From Methylocystis heyeri (GTDB taxonomy: Bacteria; Pseudomonadota; Alphaproteobacteria; Rhizobiales; Beijerinckiaceae), in the NCBI RefSeq assembly GCF_004802635.2, contig NZ_CP046052.1, positions 2,852,001-2,916,000 on the forward strand: 64,000 bases of DNA. The letters run 5' to 3'. The position numbers and the translations under genes are program-made. Below, in pieces: positions 16,034 to 26,416 of this stretch; the first letter of the stretch is position 1; every line of letters begins with the position of its first letter. The notes under the pieces are model-generated. The model worked only from the letters and a program-made list of their open reading frames with translations, ran no database searches and was not told the DNA's origin.

Positions 16034-17644
16034 ATGAGCTTTCGGACAAACCTGAAGCAACGGCGACGCCGGAGCTACGCCGCTTACGCCCTGCCTCTGG
16101 CGGGTCTCGCCTCGCTCCTCGCCGGATGCGCCGTCGGCCCCGACTACCAGTCGCCGCCGACGGAGGTTCGCGCCAACTGGATCGAAGCGCGCGACTCCAG
16201 AGTGGTGACGCGAAAAGAGATCAGGGCCCATTGGTGGAAAGTCTTCAAGGACCCGACTCTCGATCGCCTGATCGAGGTCGCCTATGAAGAAAATCTTCCC
16301 GTTCGGATCGCCGGCTTGAGGATCATGGAGGCCCGCGCCCAGCTCGGCGTCGCCGTCGGAAGCCTGTTCCCCCAGACTCAGGAAGGAGCCGGCGAAGCGC
16401 AGTGGAACAAGCTCAGCTCCCGCGTCGCCAACCAGGGCAGCGGCATACAGCACGCCTTTGCGCTCTACAACCTCGGTTTCGACGCCGGCTGGGAGCTGGA
16501 TTTCTGGGGACGGTTCCGCCGCAATGTGGAAGCTTCCGAGGCCGGCCTGCTCGCCTCGGCGGCCGAATACGACAATGCGCTGGTCTCCCTGACCGCGGAG
16601 GTCGCGCGCACCTACACGGCGATGAGGACCGCCGAGGTTTTCATCGCCCTCGCGCATGAGAACGCCAAAATCCAGCAGGAAGGCCTGGACGTCGCGCTGT
16701 CGCGGTTCCGCAACGGCGCGACATCGGAGCTCGACGTCGCCCAGGCCCGCTCGCTGCTCGAAAGCACCCTCGCGACGATCCCGCAATATCAGGCTGACCT
16801 TCAGCATACGAAAAACGCCCTCAGCGTTCTTCTGGGCCGGCCGCCGGGACAGATCGACTCGCTGCTGCGGGGACCGCAGGTCATACCCTCGCCCCCGCGC
16901 AGGATCGCGATCGGCCTGCCCGCGGAGCTCCTGCGGCGCAGGCCGGACGTCCGCGCGGCGGAACTCGCCGCGGCGGCGGAAAGCGCGCGCATCGGCGTCG
17001 CCGAAGCCGACCTCTATCCGAGATTTTTTCTTTTCGGCGAAATCGGCGCGCAGGCGAGCAACGCCGCAAAGCTGTTCGCGCCGGGGAGCCTCGCGCTCAC
17101 CGCGGGGCCCGGTTTCAAATGGTCGATCCTGAACTACGGGCAGATCACCAACAATGTGCGCGCCCAGGACGCCCGTTATCAGGAGGCCCTGGTCCATTAT
17201 CAGGACACGGTGCTCAAAGCCGCGCAGGAAGCCGAAGACGGGCTGATAAGCTATCTCAAGCAAACCGACAGCGCCGTCAGCGAGCTGAAATCAGTTGAGG
17301 CGGCCAGGCGTTCGGTGGATCTCGCCATGATCCAATATCGGGAAGGCGCCGACAATTACCAGCGCGTCGTCGACGCCGAACGTTTCCTGCTGCAGGAGAA
17401 AAACCGCTACGCGGAAACGCGCTCGGCCATCGCCGCCAATCTGATCGCAGTCTACAAGGCGCTCGGCGGCGGCTGGGAGCTTCGCGAGGGCAAGCCGATC
17501 ATTCCGCCTGCGATGCAGGCTGAAATGGCGGCCAGAACCAACTGGGGCGACCTCCTGCCGGCGCAATCGCCGCCAGTCACCCCGGATTTACCGCTGCCGA
17601 CGCCGGCCGGCGCCGCGCCGATCCTGCTGCCGCCCGATTGGTGA
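16034..17644 (+). CDS. NodT-family outer-membrane efflux lipoprotein (TolC-like)
   Basis: A 536-residue outer-membrane factor. The signal sequence ends in a lipobox (LLAGC, Cys at about residue 31) followed by AVGPDY, the standard opening of NodT/OprM-type lipoproteins. Two repeated outer-membrane efflux domains (about 60-260 and 270-470) contain the long helices and strands of the trimeric channel, for example GWELDFWGRFRRNVEAS. A proline-rich tail follows. It closes the exporter operon and should form the outer-membrane duct for the HlyD/ABC proteins. The gap to the permease is 28 bases. Confidence 0.92.
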   Translation: MSFRTNLKQRRRRSYAAYALPLAGLASLLAGCAVGPDYQSPPTEVRANWIEARDSRVVTRKEIRAHWWKVFKDPTLDRLIEVAYEENLPVRIAGLRIMEARAQLGVAVGSLFPQTQEGAGEAQWNKLSSRVANQGSGIQHAFALYNLGFDAGWELDFWGRFRRNVEASEAGLLASAAEYDNALVSLTAEVARTYTAMRTAEVFIALAHENAKIQQEGLDVALSRFRNGATSELDVAQARSLLESTLATIPQYQADLQHTKNALSVLLGRPPGQIDSLLRGPQVIPSPPRRIAIGLPAELLRRRPDVRAAELAAAAESARIGVAEADLYPRFFLFGEIGAQASNAAKLFAPGSLALTAGPGFKWSILNYGQITNNVRAQDARYQEALVHYQDTVLKAAQEAEDGLISYLKQTDSAVSELKSVEAARRSVDLAMIQYREGADNYQRVVDAERFLLQEKNRYAETRSAIAANLIAVYKALGGGWELREGKPIIPPAMQAEMAARTNWGDLLPAQSPPVTPDLPLPTPAGAAPILLPPDW

Positions 17645-17678
17645 GCAGGCGCGTTTCGAATGACGGGAAGCCCGCCGG

Positions 17679-19585
<1,907 letters not shown>

Positions 19586-19805
19586 GCGCATGAAACATCT
19601 TCAAGCCAGCTGGATGGCTTTGACGATAGAGCGACGGTTTTGATTCGGTCGAAACCGGGCGCTCTGGTGCGATCCTTAGATCTGTCGGAATGAAGGCCGC
19701 TCACCGAGTGCGTCGAATGCGCCTTCGCTTAAACCACCAGATCATTGGATTTCGGCGCGCATTCGACTTCCTTTGTGCCGAACGCGCGCAAACCGTTCAA
19801 TCGCC

Positions 19806-20762
19806 TCAAGCCACCTGAGGCACCGCATTGTCGGCGCCGCCGGTCTTGTTCTCGAGGAACCAGCGGTAGGCCCCGGCGATGCCCTCGTCGAGCGAGATTT
19901 CAGGCTTCCAGCCGAGCGTGCGAATCCGGCTCGAATCCATCAGCTTGCGCGGGGTGCCGTCGGGCTTGGTGGTGTCGAAGACGAGTTCGCCGCTGAACCC
20001 GGTCGCGCGCTGCACGCATTCGGCTAGCCCGCGAATCGATATCTCGCTTCCGGCGCCGCAATTGATGTGCTCATAGCCGTCATAATTGTCGAGACAGAAC
20101 ACCACGCCTCTGGCGAGATCGTCGACATGCAGGAACTCGCGCAGCGGCGCGCCCGTGCCCCACACCACGACTTCCCTGCGTCCGTTTTCCTTGGCCTCGT
20201 GAAACTTGCGAATCAAGGCCGGAAGAACGTGGCTCGTCGTAAGGTCGAAGTTGTCGTTGGGTCCATAGAGATTGCAGGGCATGACCGAGATGTAGTGCCG
20301 CCCATATTGCTTGCGATAGGCCTGACACAGCTTGATGCCCGCTATCTTGGCGATGGCGTACCACTCGTTGGTCGGCTCGAGCGGACCGGTCAGCAGCGAT
20401 TCTTCCTTGATCGGCTGAGGCGCGAATTTGGGATAGATGCAGGACGAACCGAGAAACACCAGGCGGTCCACATTGGCGGCGTGGGCCGAATGAATGATAT
20501 TGGTTTCGATCGCCAGATTGTCGTAGATGAAATCTGCGGGGAAAGTGTCGTTCGCAAAAATGCCGCCCACTTTCGCGGCGGCGAAAATGATCGCGTCCGG
20601 TCGATTCTGTTTAAGCCATACTTCGACTGCAATCTGATTTCTGAGGTCCACCACGGTGCGATCGACCTTGATGACCTCGTCGCCCCTGCCCTCAAGGTAG
20701 CGGGTCACGGCAGAACCCACCATGCCTTTATGACCGGCGACCCAAATTCGACGCTTGCTCAT
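19806..20762 (-). CDS. fcl: GDP-L-fucose synthase
   Basis: A 318-residue epimerase/reductase completing GDP-L-fucose from the Gmd product. Motifs: GHKGMVGSA for NADP binding, the GSSCIYP block with the catalytic Ser/Cys, and the YxxxK motif in WYAIAKIAGIKL. CNLYGPNDNF and PLREFLHVDDLA are characteristic of the family. Start ATG 20762 has GGAG at good spacing; the earlier ATG at 20777 has none. It converges with gmd, so the two are not one operon despite acting in series. Confidence 0.95.
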   Translation of the reverse strand: MSKRRIWVAGHKGMVGSAVTRYLEGRGDEVIKVDRTVVDLRNQIAVEVWLKQNRPDAIIFAAAKVGGIFANDTFPADFIYDNLAIETNIIHSAHAANVDRLVFLGSSCIYPKFAPQPIKEESLLTGPLEPTNEWYAIAKIAGIKLCQAYRKQYGRHYISVMPCNLYGPNDNFDLTTSHVLPALIRKFHEAKENGRREVVVWGTGAPLREFLHVDDLARGVVFCLDNYDGYEHINCGAGSEISIRGLAECVQRATGFSGELVFDTTKPDGTPRKLMDSSRIRTLGWKPEISLDEGIAGAYRWFLENKTGGADNAVPQVA

Positions 20763-21123
20763 CGCTATCTCCGGCATTCAAAGCAAAACCGCCCTCGCCC
20801 CTTTGCGGCGAGGCCCATACAATCCCAAAAGCATATGTTCGGCAAGGGCAATTAGCCATCTGGCGCAGCGAAGCGCGAACGCGCTCGGCCAGCTTTTTCG
20901 AGGCGCCCGATTTGAGCGCGCCGCCCCATCGGAACGAATGCCTTTGCGTCACATTACCTTTGCAAGATGAATCGGACGTGTCGTCGCCACGCCCGATTTT
21001 TTTTTCGCTCTGCATGCGACGAGCATTTCCCGGAAAGAAGCCAAAAAGGCCACTGCGCAAACGCGCAGCGGCCCCTGAAACTCCAATTCGACGGCGCCCC
21101 ATTAAGCGGACGCCATTATCGGA
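20763..21123. other. Intergenic region, nothing clear
   Basis: A 361-base gap between fcl and the first sedolisin-like gene, both on the minus strand. It holds the fcl promoter region and an eight-T run near 21000. Open frames across it have no family features or ribosome-binding sites. Confidence 0.45.
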
Positions 21124-22563
21124 TCAATAATTGCCCTTCGGAGTGCCCCAGCCGGTGCACCAATCCCAGGTGAGCGGCGCCGCCTGGTCATTCTTGTAAG
21201 TTTTTTCGATCCACAGCGGATTGTAGCCTTGGCCCAGGCCGCCGAGCGGACCGCCCGGTCCGCAGAGACCACTCTTGACGTTAGTCGTATAGCCGACGAT
21301 GCCGCCCGTCTGCCCGAGACCATAGATGTTCTGCAACACCTTGCTGCTGCTGGCCCAGAAGAAACTGGCCCAGTTGAAATAGCCGCCCATCAGCGCGGTC
21401 GCGAGACCCGTGCCGCCCACAGGGGCCCAGCCGCTCTGATAGGTGGTGTTGTAGACCCAGAAACCGTTCACCGGATCGGCGAGCGCGGACAGATCGGGGG
21501 TTCCGCGCTTGGAGCCGAGCAGCTGATTCAGAGGCGCGAAATTCTGGTAGCTCGGCAGCGTTTCATAGGCGCTGGGTCCGCCGCCGGTGCCGGTCCCATA
21601 GAAGGCGTCGTTCCAGACCGCTTCGCTCTTGAAATTGCCATTGCCCTGATTCCGGCTGTAGGTCGTGCCGCCGACGCCGACCACATAAGGCGAAGCCGCC
21701 GGATAGCTGACGCCGGGAGCGTCGCCCGCGGCGGAGAGATAGGCGACGTTGGAGTTGTTGAAGTGGGAGTCATAAGAGGCCTCCGCAGCGAACTCCGGAA
21801 CGCCCCAGGGCATGACGATCTGACCGCCGACTGGCTTAATGCAAGCAGTCGCCGTGTCGACGGCCCTTAATATATCGGCGACGGAGGGCGATTGCGCCTC
21901 GACCAGCCAGATTGTGGCGCCGGGAGCCATGGCGTGAACCGCTTCCACGGCCATCGCGCCCTCTAGGTCCCATCCCGTCCCGACTCCGCTGGGAGGGGTG
22001 CTGGAGTTATTGCACCCGGGAACGCCCGCTGCGCCCGGCGCGTAGACATAAACGAAAGCGGGATCCGGCAGATTGAAATAAGTAGAGAAGATACGCAGAT
22101 CGCCCAGCGCATTGGGGTTGTGGTAAGCGGTGACGACCGCAATGCCCCTGGAGCCGCCCTGGGAAGTCACAGTCGCGCTGAGCGGGCTACATCCCTGCTG
22201 GAAGCCGGGAGCTATGTGATAGGTGCAGGCGACCGAGGCCGGAGTCTCGATCAGATTCGCCGCCTGAGGCGGCACGGGAAAGACGCCAGGAGCCGGAGGA
22301 ACGACTCCGCTGGGCGTCGCCAGCAGCTTCACATTGGTGTGAGCGGCCCCCGGAACCTGGGCGTCCGACGGCGGGACGATGATGTGCGGGCTGCCCGCCG
22401 GCGGGGCTGCCGCCGCGCCATTGACGTTGATCCCAAAAGCTTGTGCGGGAACAGGCGCCGGGCCGGCGTCGGCCGCGATTGCGGCTCCGCAGCCATAAAC
22501 CGCCAGCGCGGTTCCCGCTAGCAACATTGCGGCTAAACTCTTTGTATGCCCCAGAGAAGCCAT
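21124..22563 (-). CDS. Secreted sedolisin-like (S53) protein, catalytic residues lost
   Basis: A 479-residue exported protein with a signal sequence (cleavage probable after AIAADA, about residue 32). The body follows the S53 peptidase pattern: GTGWDLEGAMAVEAVHAMAP, MPWGVPEF, SAAGDAPG, VVGVGGTTYS, GGGPSAYE, RGTPDLSALADP and a C-terminal GWGTP. Two of the three catalytic positions differ: the Asp expected four residues after the Glu of WDLE is Ala, and the Ser of GGTS is Gly (GGTGLAT). The oxyanion Asp in AGD remains. A non-proteolytic binding or structural role at the cell surface is inferred. The RBS is TTTTAGGAGAACG. A paralogue lies at 24705-26147. Confidence 0.82.
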   Translation of the reverse strand: MASLGHTKSLAAMLLAGTALAVYGCGAAIAADAGPAPVPAQAFGINVNGAAAAPPAGSPHIIVPPSDAQVPGAAHTNVKLLATPSGVVPPAPGVFPVPPQAANLIETPASVACTYHIAPGFQQGCSPLSATVTSQGGSRGIAVVTAYHNPNALGDLRIFSTYFNLPDPAFVYVYAPGAAGVPGCNNSSTPPSGVGTGWDLEGAMAVEAVHAMAPGATIWLVEAQSPSVADILRAVDTATACIKPVGGQIVMPWGVPEFAAEASYDSHFNNSNVAYLSAAGDAPGVSYPAASPYVVGVGGTTYSRNQGNGNFKSEAVWNDAFYGTGTGGGPSAYETLPSYQNFAPLNQLLGSKRGTPDLSALADPVNGFWVYNTTYQSGWAPVGGTGLATALMGGYFNWASFFWASSSKVLQNIYGLGQTGGIVGYTTNVKSGLCGPGGPLGGLGQGYNPLWIEKTYKNDQAAPLTWDWCTGWGTPKGNY

Positions 22564-22680
22564 AAACGTTCTCCTAAAACCGGGTTAATCCAGACCGACT
22601 CGAACCTTAGCGAGCCCCCTAACGAAGATTAATTATTTCAATTCTCTGCCCGACGCAATCCCGAGACGCTCTAGCTTCAT
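22434..22680 (-). repeat. Shared leader and signal-peptide cassette, copy 1
   Basis: The 117 bases upstream of the start codon (22564-22680) match 26148-26264 with 2 mismatches, and the first 42 codons encode the same residues in both paralogues. Similarity stops abruptly upstream of 22680 and falls off within the coding region. The block contains the RBS TTTTAGGAGAACG and, further up, TTGCGT and TAATTA spaced by 17 bases, which might be a promoter. Confidence 0.85.
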
Positions 22681-23010
22681 TGGAAAGTGAAGGCTTTCGG
22701 CGGCGCTCGGCGCGGTAATTTCCTCTATTTCAGCAATCACGGGGCTTTACGGCGCTGAACGCGAGAAAGCGCCGCAAGCTGAACCCCGCGTTTCCGAAAA
22801 CCCATAACTTTAAACTGTATTGCAGCCATATTTTTTAAGGCCCCAGTCGCGCCGGAAACTGGACAATGGGAAAGCGTATGCGTATGATGAACGAGTTGCG
22901 GCTGACAGATTCAGGCGCGACGAGCCAGACTATGCGGCGGCAGTAAGGTTATAGAGCCAATCAATCCGCCATATCTGTCCTTTTCTAATTTTGGCCGGAC
23001 GAGGCATGTG

Positions 23011-23325
23011 ATGCTTAGACGAATCGCTGCGGTAACGTGTGTTTTGCTGATCGGCGCTTCAGGCGCATCGGCTTTGGAGAGGCCCGCCGACAATTGTCAG
23101 GGGGCGAACGGCAGAGGCGCGAGCGGAGCGGCCTGCGAGCCGAAGATCGGGTCTTCCGCGGTCGTTAAGCCGGGCAGCGCGAATGCCACGGGAACTTCTG
23201 CGACCGGCGACGCCACCAAGGTCGCGGACACAAATGTTATCGGAAGAAACCCTCCTCCGACGCATAAGGGGCACTTCCCGCTCCCGGGGCCGATCCACCA
23301 GCCCCCCCACGTCAGCCCGAACTGA
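23011..23325 (+). CDS. Small secreted protein, unknown function
   Basis: Not recognised. About 104 residues with a clear signal peptide (MLRRIAAVTCVLLIGASGAS then ALE) and a low-complexity Gly/Ala/Ser/Pro-rich mature part with two Cys (NCQG and AACEP) and a His/Pro-rich end. The start may be ATG 23011 or the adjacent GTG 23008, both after GAGG. It is transcribed away from the first sedolisin-like gene and lies between the two paralogues, so a shared surface role is possible but unproven. Confidence 0.55.
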   Translation: MLRRIAAVTCVLLIGASGASALERPADNCQGANGRGASGAACEPKIGSSAVVKPGSANATGTSATGDATKVADTNVIGRNPPPTHKGHFPLPGPIHQPPHVSPN

Positions 23326-23805
23326 TTCGGCTCAGGCGACGGCGGCGGAAAATCGGTCGCAAAGCCTCTTGAATGATTAAGCGCGATGCGCCCGGCGCCT
23401 TGCGCTTTTTCATGTTCAGAGCATCGCGCGGGTTGATGGCGATTTCGCGCATATCAATCTGTTATTTCCGACGTGGAGGAAGATAAAGCGATAGCCTAAA
23501 TCGCAGCGGTGGGCGCCCTGCATGCAGGTCTCGGCGTAAAGGCGTTAGGCGATGAAGTGCCGGCGGACACCCGCGGTTCCGGCGTGAGGGTATTACGATT
23601 TTCCCATAAACAGGGCCTGTCGGGATTTAGGATTGAAGGCGCCGATCGCGGCGGGTGCGTCTAGGTCTGGTGATTCCCTTACGGTCTGGAAGGATTTGAG
23701 CGTCATATAATTTCAAGCAGATCTGCTCGGGTGTGCGCCCAACTCGAGCAAACCAGGGCCCTCCGTCCTGAGGAGACCGCCTGCGGCGCTTTCCGCTCGA
23801 CCATA

Positions 23806-23876
23806 GCCCGTCATATAGGACGGGCGTCCAGCAGGATGCCCTATGGCCCGTCATATAGGACGGGCGTCCAGCAGGA
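23806..23876. repeat. Two tandem copies of a 31-base hairpin unit, 40-base period
   Basis: The units at 23806-23836 and 23846-23876 are identical. Each begins with the inverted repeat GCCCGTC-atatag-GACGGGC and continues CGTCCAGCAGGA. The 9-base linkers differ. Two copies are too few, and the units too close together, for a CRISPR array. Confidence 0.8.
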
Positions 23877-24202
23877 CGCCTCATGTTCGTTTGAGCGATA
23901 AGAAATCGCGCTGGAATTAAATGGCTCGAAAGCGTTCCGTAAAAGGGCCTCAAGATCTGGCGCCGGTTGGGTCTCAAGGTGGAAAGATCAAACGGAATTC
24001 GAGACCCCACTCTCAATCCGGCGGTTTCCCGGGGGCCCCGAGATGAGCCCTTTGCGCCGTCTCGTGATCGAGCATTTAGCAGTTAGCAATCCTTCGCCTG
24101 AGCCCCAACGATTCGACATCCGCGTTCAGCGGGTATTTTGATCGATCCCAGATTGATTTGGGGAGCAGTTGCGCGCATTCCAGGCGCATCGGCCGCCTTA
24201 TA

Positions 24203-24319
24203 CGAAATCCGCTCTATTGAAACGGCATTTCGTATTCGTTCGCCGCAAAAATCGATGCCGATCGTTGATTTTTTGCGGCGGTCGCTGCCGCGATTCGCGA
24301 AGCGATCTCGCGGAAGCCG
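24203..24319. repeat. Dispersed two-hairpin element, copy A
   Basis: About 117 bases homologous to 31107-31220. The first hairpin has arms CGCCGCAAAAATC (24241-24253) and GATTTTTTGCGGCG (24267-24280). The second, less perfect here, covers about 24286-24313 (CCGCGATTCG ... CGATCTCGCGG). Confidence 0.75.
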
Positions 24320-24625
24320 CCTTAGAGAAGGGGCGCGCTCTGATTCTTCGACGAGCTGGCGCCGCTCTCCCTGCGAAGCGTACTCGCCTCTATCACGGGC
24401 AGAACGATTCGATCATCTAGCTTCGGCGGTTTCCGCGCCTGTTCCTGCTCATCTTGTCCGCGCTGCATCCGTTGCGCCGCGATCGCTAACCCGGCCCGAC
24501 GCGATCACCCGCGAGGTAATCGTCCACTCCCGCAGTGACGCCGCCCGTAGGGGGCATCCCATCATGCGCCTGGAGCCGTCGTCCCAGCATATCGAATCAG
24601 ACGTTGACGCATTCTCTGGGCAAGA

Positions 24626-24657
24626 AAAAGCCGCTGCAGGGTTATGCAGCGGCTTTT
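24626..24657 (-). terminator. Rho-independent terminator of the second sedolisin-like gene
   Basis: A perfect 13-bp stem AAAAGCCGCTGCA/TGCAGCGGCTTTT with a 6-base loop. Read on the minus strand it is followed by TTTTTCTTG and lies 48 bases after the stop of the gene at 24705-26147. Confidence 0.85.
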
Positions 24658-24704
24658 CGTCGAATTCCCAACCTGGTCTCGCTGCTTCCAGCGAGAGAGC
24701 CGAG

Positions 24705-26147
24705 TTAGTTGTAGTTTCCGTGCGGAGTGCCCCAGCCGGTGCACCAATCCCAGGTAAGCCCCGTCTGCTGGAAGTTTACGACGCCGACGTAATTCTGCTG
24801 GATCCACTGAGGATCATAGCCTTGGCCGTTTCCATTAGCGGCGCCGCCCGGCCCGCAGAGGCCGCTGTTGACGTCGGTCACGAAACCCGGGCCGGCAAGG
24901 CTGGACGAGTACAGGGTGTTGAGGAAGGTCTGGCTCGACCAGAAGAAACCAGCCCGGTTGGCGATCGCGGCCACAAAGGAAGCCGCAAGGCCGGTGCCGC
25001 CGAAGGCGCCCCAACCGTGTTGATAGGTGGTGTTGTAAACCCAGAAGCCGTTTTGCGGATCGCCGAGCGCAGCCAGATCGGGTGTGCCACGACGACCGTT
25101 CAAGAGGGACGCCAAAGGAGCCCAATACGCCGACTGGAACGTCGGAATGGGTTCGTAAAGGCTGGGGCCGCCGCCGGTGCCGACCTGGGCGTAGGCGTCG
25201 TTCCAGACCGCTTCGCCGAGGAAGGCGCCGGTCGACTGGTTGCGGCTGAAGCTCGTGCCGCCCACGCCGACGGCGTTGGGCGATGCGGCGGGATAGGTGG
25301 TCCCGGGAGCGTCGCCGGCCCCGGCGAACATCAGGTAGGAGCCCATGAAGTTGTCATAGGCCGACTCGGCCGGAAATTCCGCAGTGCTCCAGGGCGCGAC
25401 GATCTGGCCGCCGTTCGTGGATTGCAGGCAGGAGCCGGCGACGGCCACGGCGTCCATCGTATCGGCGATGGAGTCGGACTTCGCTTCGATAAGGTAGATC
25501 TTGGCGTTGGGCGCCAGCGAATGGACCGCCTGGATGCTCAGAGCGGCTTCGAGATCCCAGCCCGTGCCCGCACCTGACGTGGGAACGGGGCCGTTGCTGC
25601 AACCGGCGTTCGGACCGGAAGTCGCGTAAACGACCTGGAGGTTGGCCGTAGCCAATCCGAAGGCCGCCGAGAAATATTGGAGGTCGGAGAGGGCGGCCGA
25701 GTAATCGAAGGCGGTGACGACCGCGATGGCTCTGGCGCCGCCCGTAGCGAGATTGGTCGCCGTGGTGGGGCTGCACCCCGCAGAGAAGCCGGGAACGATG
25801 CGATAGACGCAGGCGACCGAAGCGGGAGTCTCGACCAAGCCCCCTGCCGGCGCCGCCACATTGGCGGCCGGCGTCGCGGCGTTGGGCGCGGCGCCAGCCG
25901 GCAGCCCCAGCATCTTGACATTGGTGTGGACCGCGCCGGGCTTTTGCTGATCGGACGGCGGAACGATGATCTGCGGCCTGTTGGCCGGAGCGAGCACGAC
26001 GCCGTTGACATTGACGCCAATAGCTTGTGCGGGAACAGGCGCCGGTCCGGCGTCGGCCGCAATTGCGGCTCCGCAGCCATAAACCGCCAGCGCGGTTCCC
26101 GCTAGCAACATTGCGGCTAAACTCTTTGTATGCCCCAGAGAAGCCAT
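24705..26147 (-). CDS. Secreted sedolisin-like (S53) protein, second paralogue, catalytic residues lost
   Basis: A 480-residue exported paralogue of the protein at 21124-22563. The first 42 residues are the same, while the mature region has diverged widely but keeps the S53 pattern: GTGWDLEAALSIQAVHSLAP, APWSTAEF, GAGDAPG, VGVGGTSFS, GGGPSLYE, RGTPDLAALGDP, GGTGLAA and WCTGWGTPHGN. The catalytic Asp is replaced by Ser (EAALS) and the catalytic Ser by Gly (GGTG), so both paralogues share the same losses. Cys in GLCGPG and DWCTGWG is conserved in both and could form a disulfide. The RBS is TTTTAGGAGAACG. Confidence 0.82.
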   Translation of the reverse strand: MASLGHTKSLAAMLLAGTALAVYGCGAAIAADAGPAPVPAQAIGVNVNGVVLAPANRPQIIVPPSDQQKPGAVHTNVKMLGLPAGAAPNAATPAANVAAPAGGLVETPASVACVYRIVPGFSAGCSPTTATNLATGGARAIAVVTAFDYSAALSDLQYFSAAFGLATANLQVVYATSGPNAGCSNGPVPTSGAGTGWDLEAALSIQAVHSLAPNAKIYLIEAKSDSIADTMDAVAVAGSCLQSTNGGQIVAPWSTAEFPAESAYDNFMGSYLMFAGAGDAPGTTYPAASPNAVGVGGTSFSRNQSTGAFLGEAVWNDAYAQVGTGGGPSLYEPIPTFQSAYWAPLASLLNGRRGTPDLAALGDPQNGFWVYNTTYQHGWGAFGGTGLAASFVAAIANRAGFFWSSQTFLNTLYSSSLAGPGFVTDVNSGLCGPGGAANGNGQGYDPQWIQQNYVGVVNFQQTGLTWDWCTGWGTPHGNYN

Positions 26148-26264
26148 AAACGTTCTCCTAAAACCGGGTTAATCCAGACCGACTCGAACCTTAGCGAGCC
26201 CCCTAACGAAGATTAATTATTTCAATTCCCTGCCCGACGCAATCCCGAGAAGCTCTAGCTTCAT
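26018..26264 (-). repeat. Shared leader and signal-peptide cassette, copy 2
   Basis: Counterpart of 22434-22680: 117 bases upstream of the start plus the first 42 codons, almost identical at the DNA level. A further 33-base identical block lies at the 3' ends (21139-21171 and 24723-24755), encoding the C-terminal WDWCTGWGTP region. Confidence 0.85.
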
Positions 26265-26416
26265 GAGAAACTGGATATGATCTGGTTAGCGGAAAGGAGA
26301 GAATTGAACTGATTTAGGGCCGGCATTCGGTCGAGCTTCGCTTTACGTAGTCGCGGCGGCGCGGCATGAACCGGACATCGGCGCGCAGTCGCGACGCCGC
26401 CGACGAATTGCAGACG

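Larger units (their letters stand above)
23326..24704. other. Long non-coding stretch with repeats
   Basis: About 1.4 kb without a convincing gene between a small secreted gene and the 3' end of the second sedolisin-like gene. It contains a two-copy 40-base tandem hairpin repeat (23806-23876), a dispersed two-hairpin element (24203-24319) and a strong terminator (24626-24657). Short open frames lack start sites and motifs. The region may be a graveyard of decayed sequence; no transposase could be recognised. Confidence 0.55.

Noticed and set aside
23806-23876. Possible CRISPR array
   Set aside because: Only two repeat units with a 9-base linker, no spacers of normal length and no cas genes.
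23627-24016. Possible decayed transposase or IS end
   Set aside because: The frame runs through the tandem repeat and has no DDE or other transposase motif; an IS origin cannot be supported.
24138-25577. A 479-codon plus-strand frame across the second sedolisin-like gene
   Set aside because: It is antisense to that gene, and its N-terminal part only reads through the dispersed repeat.
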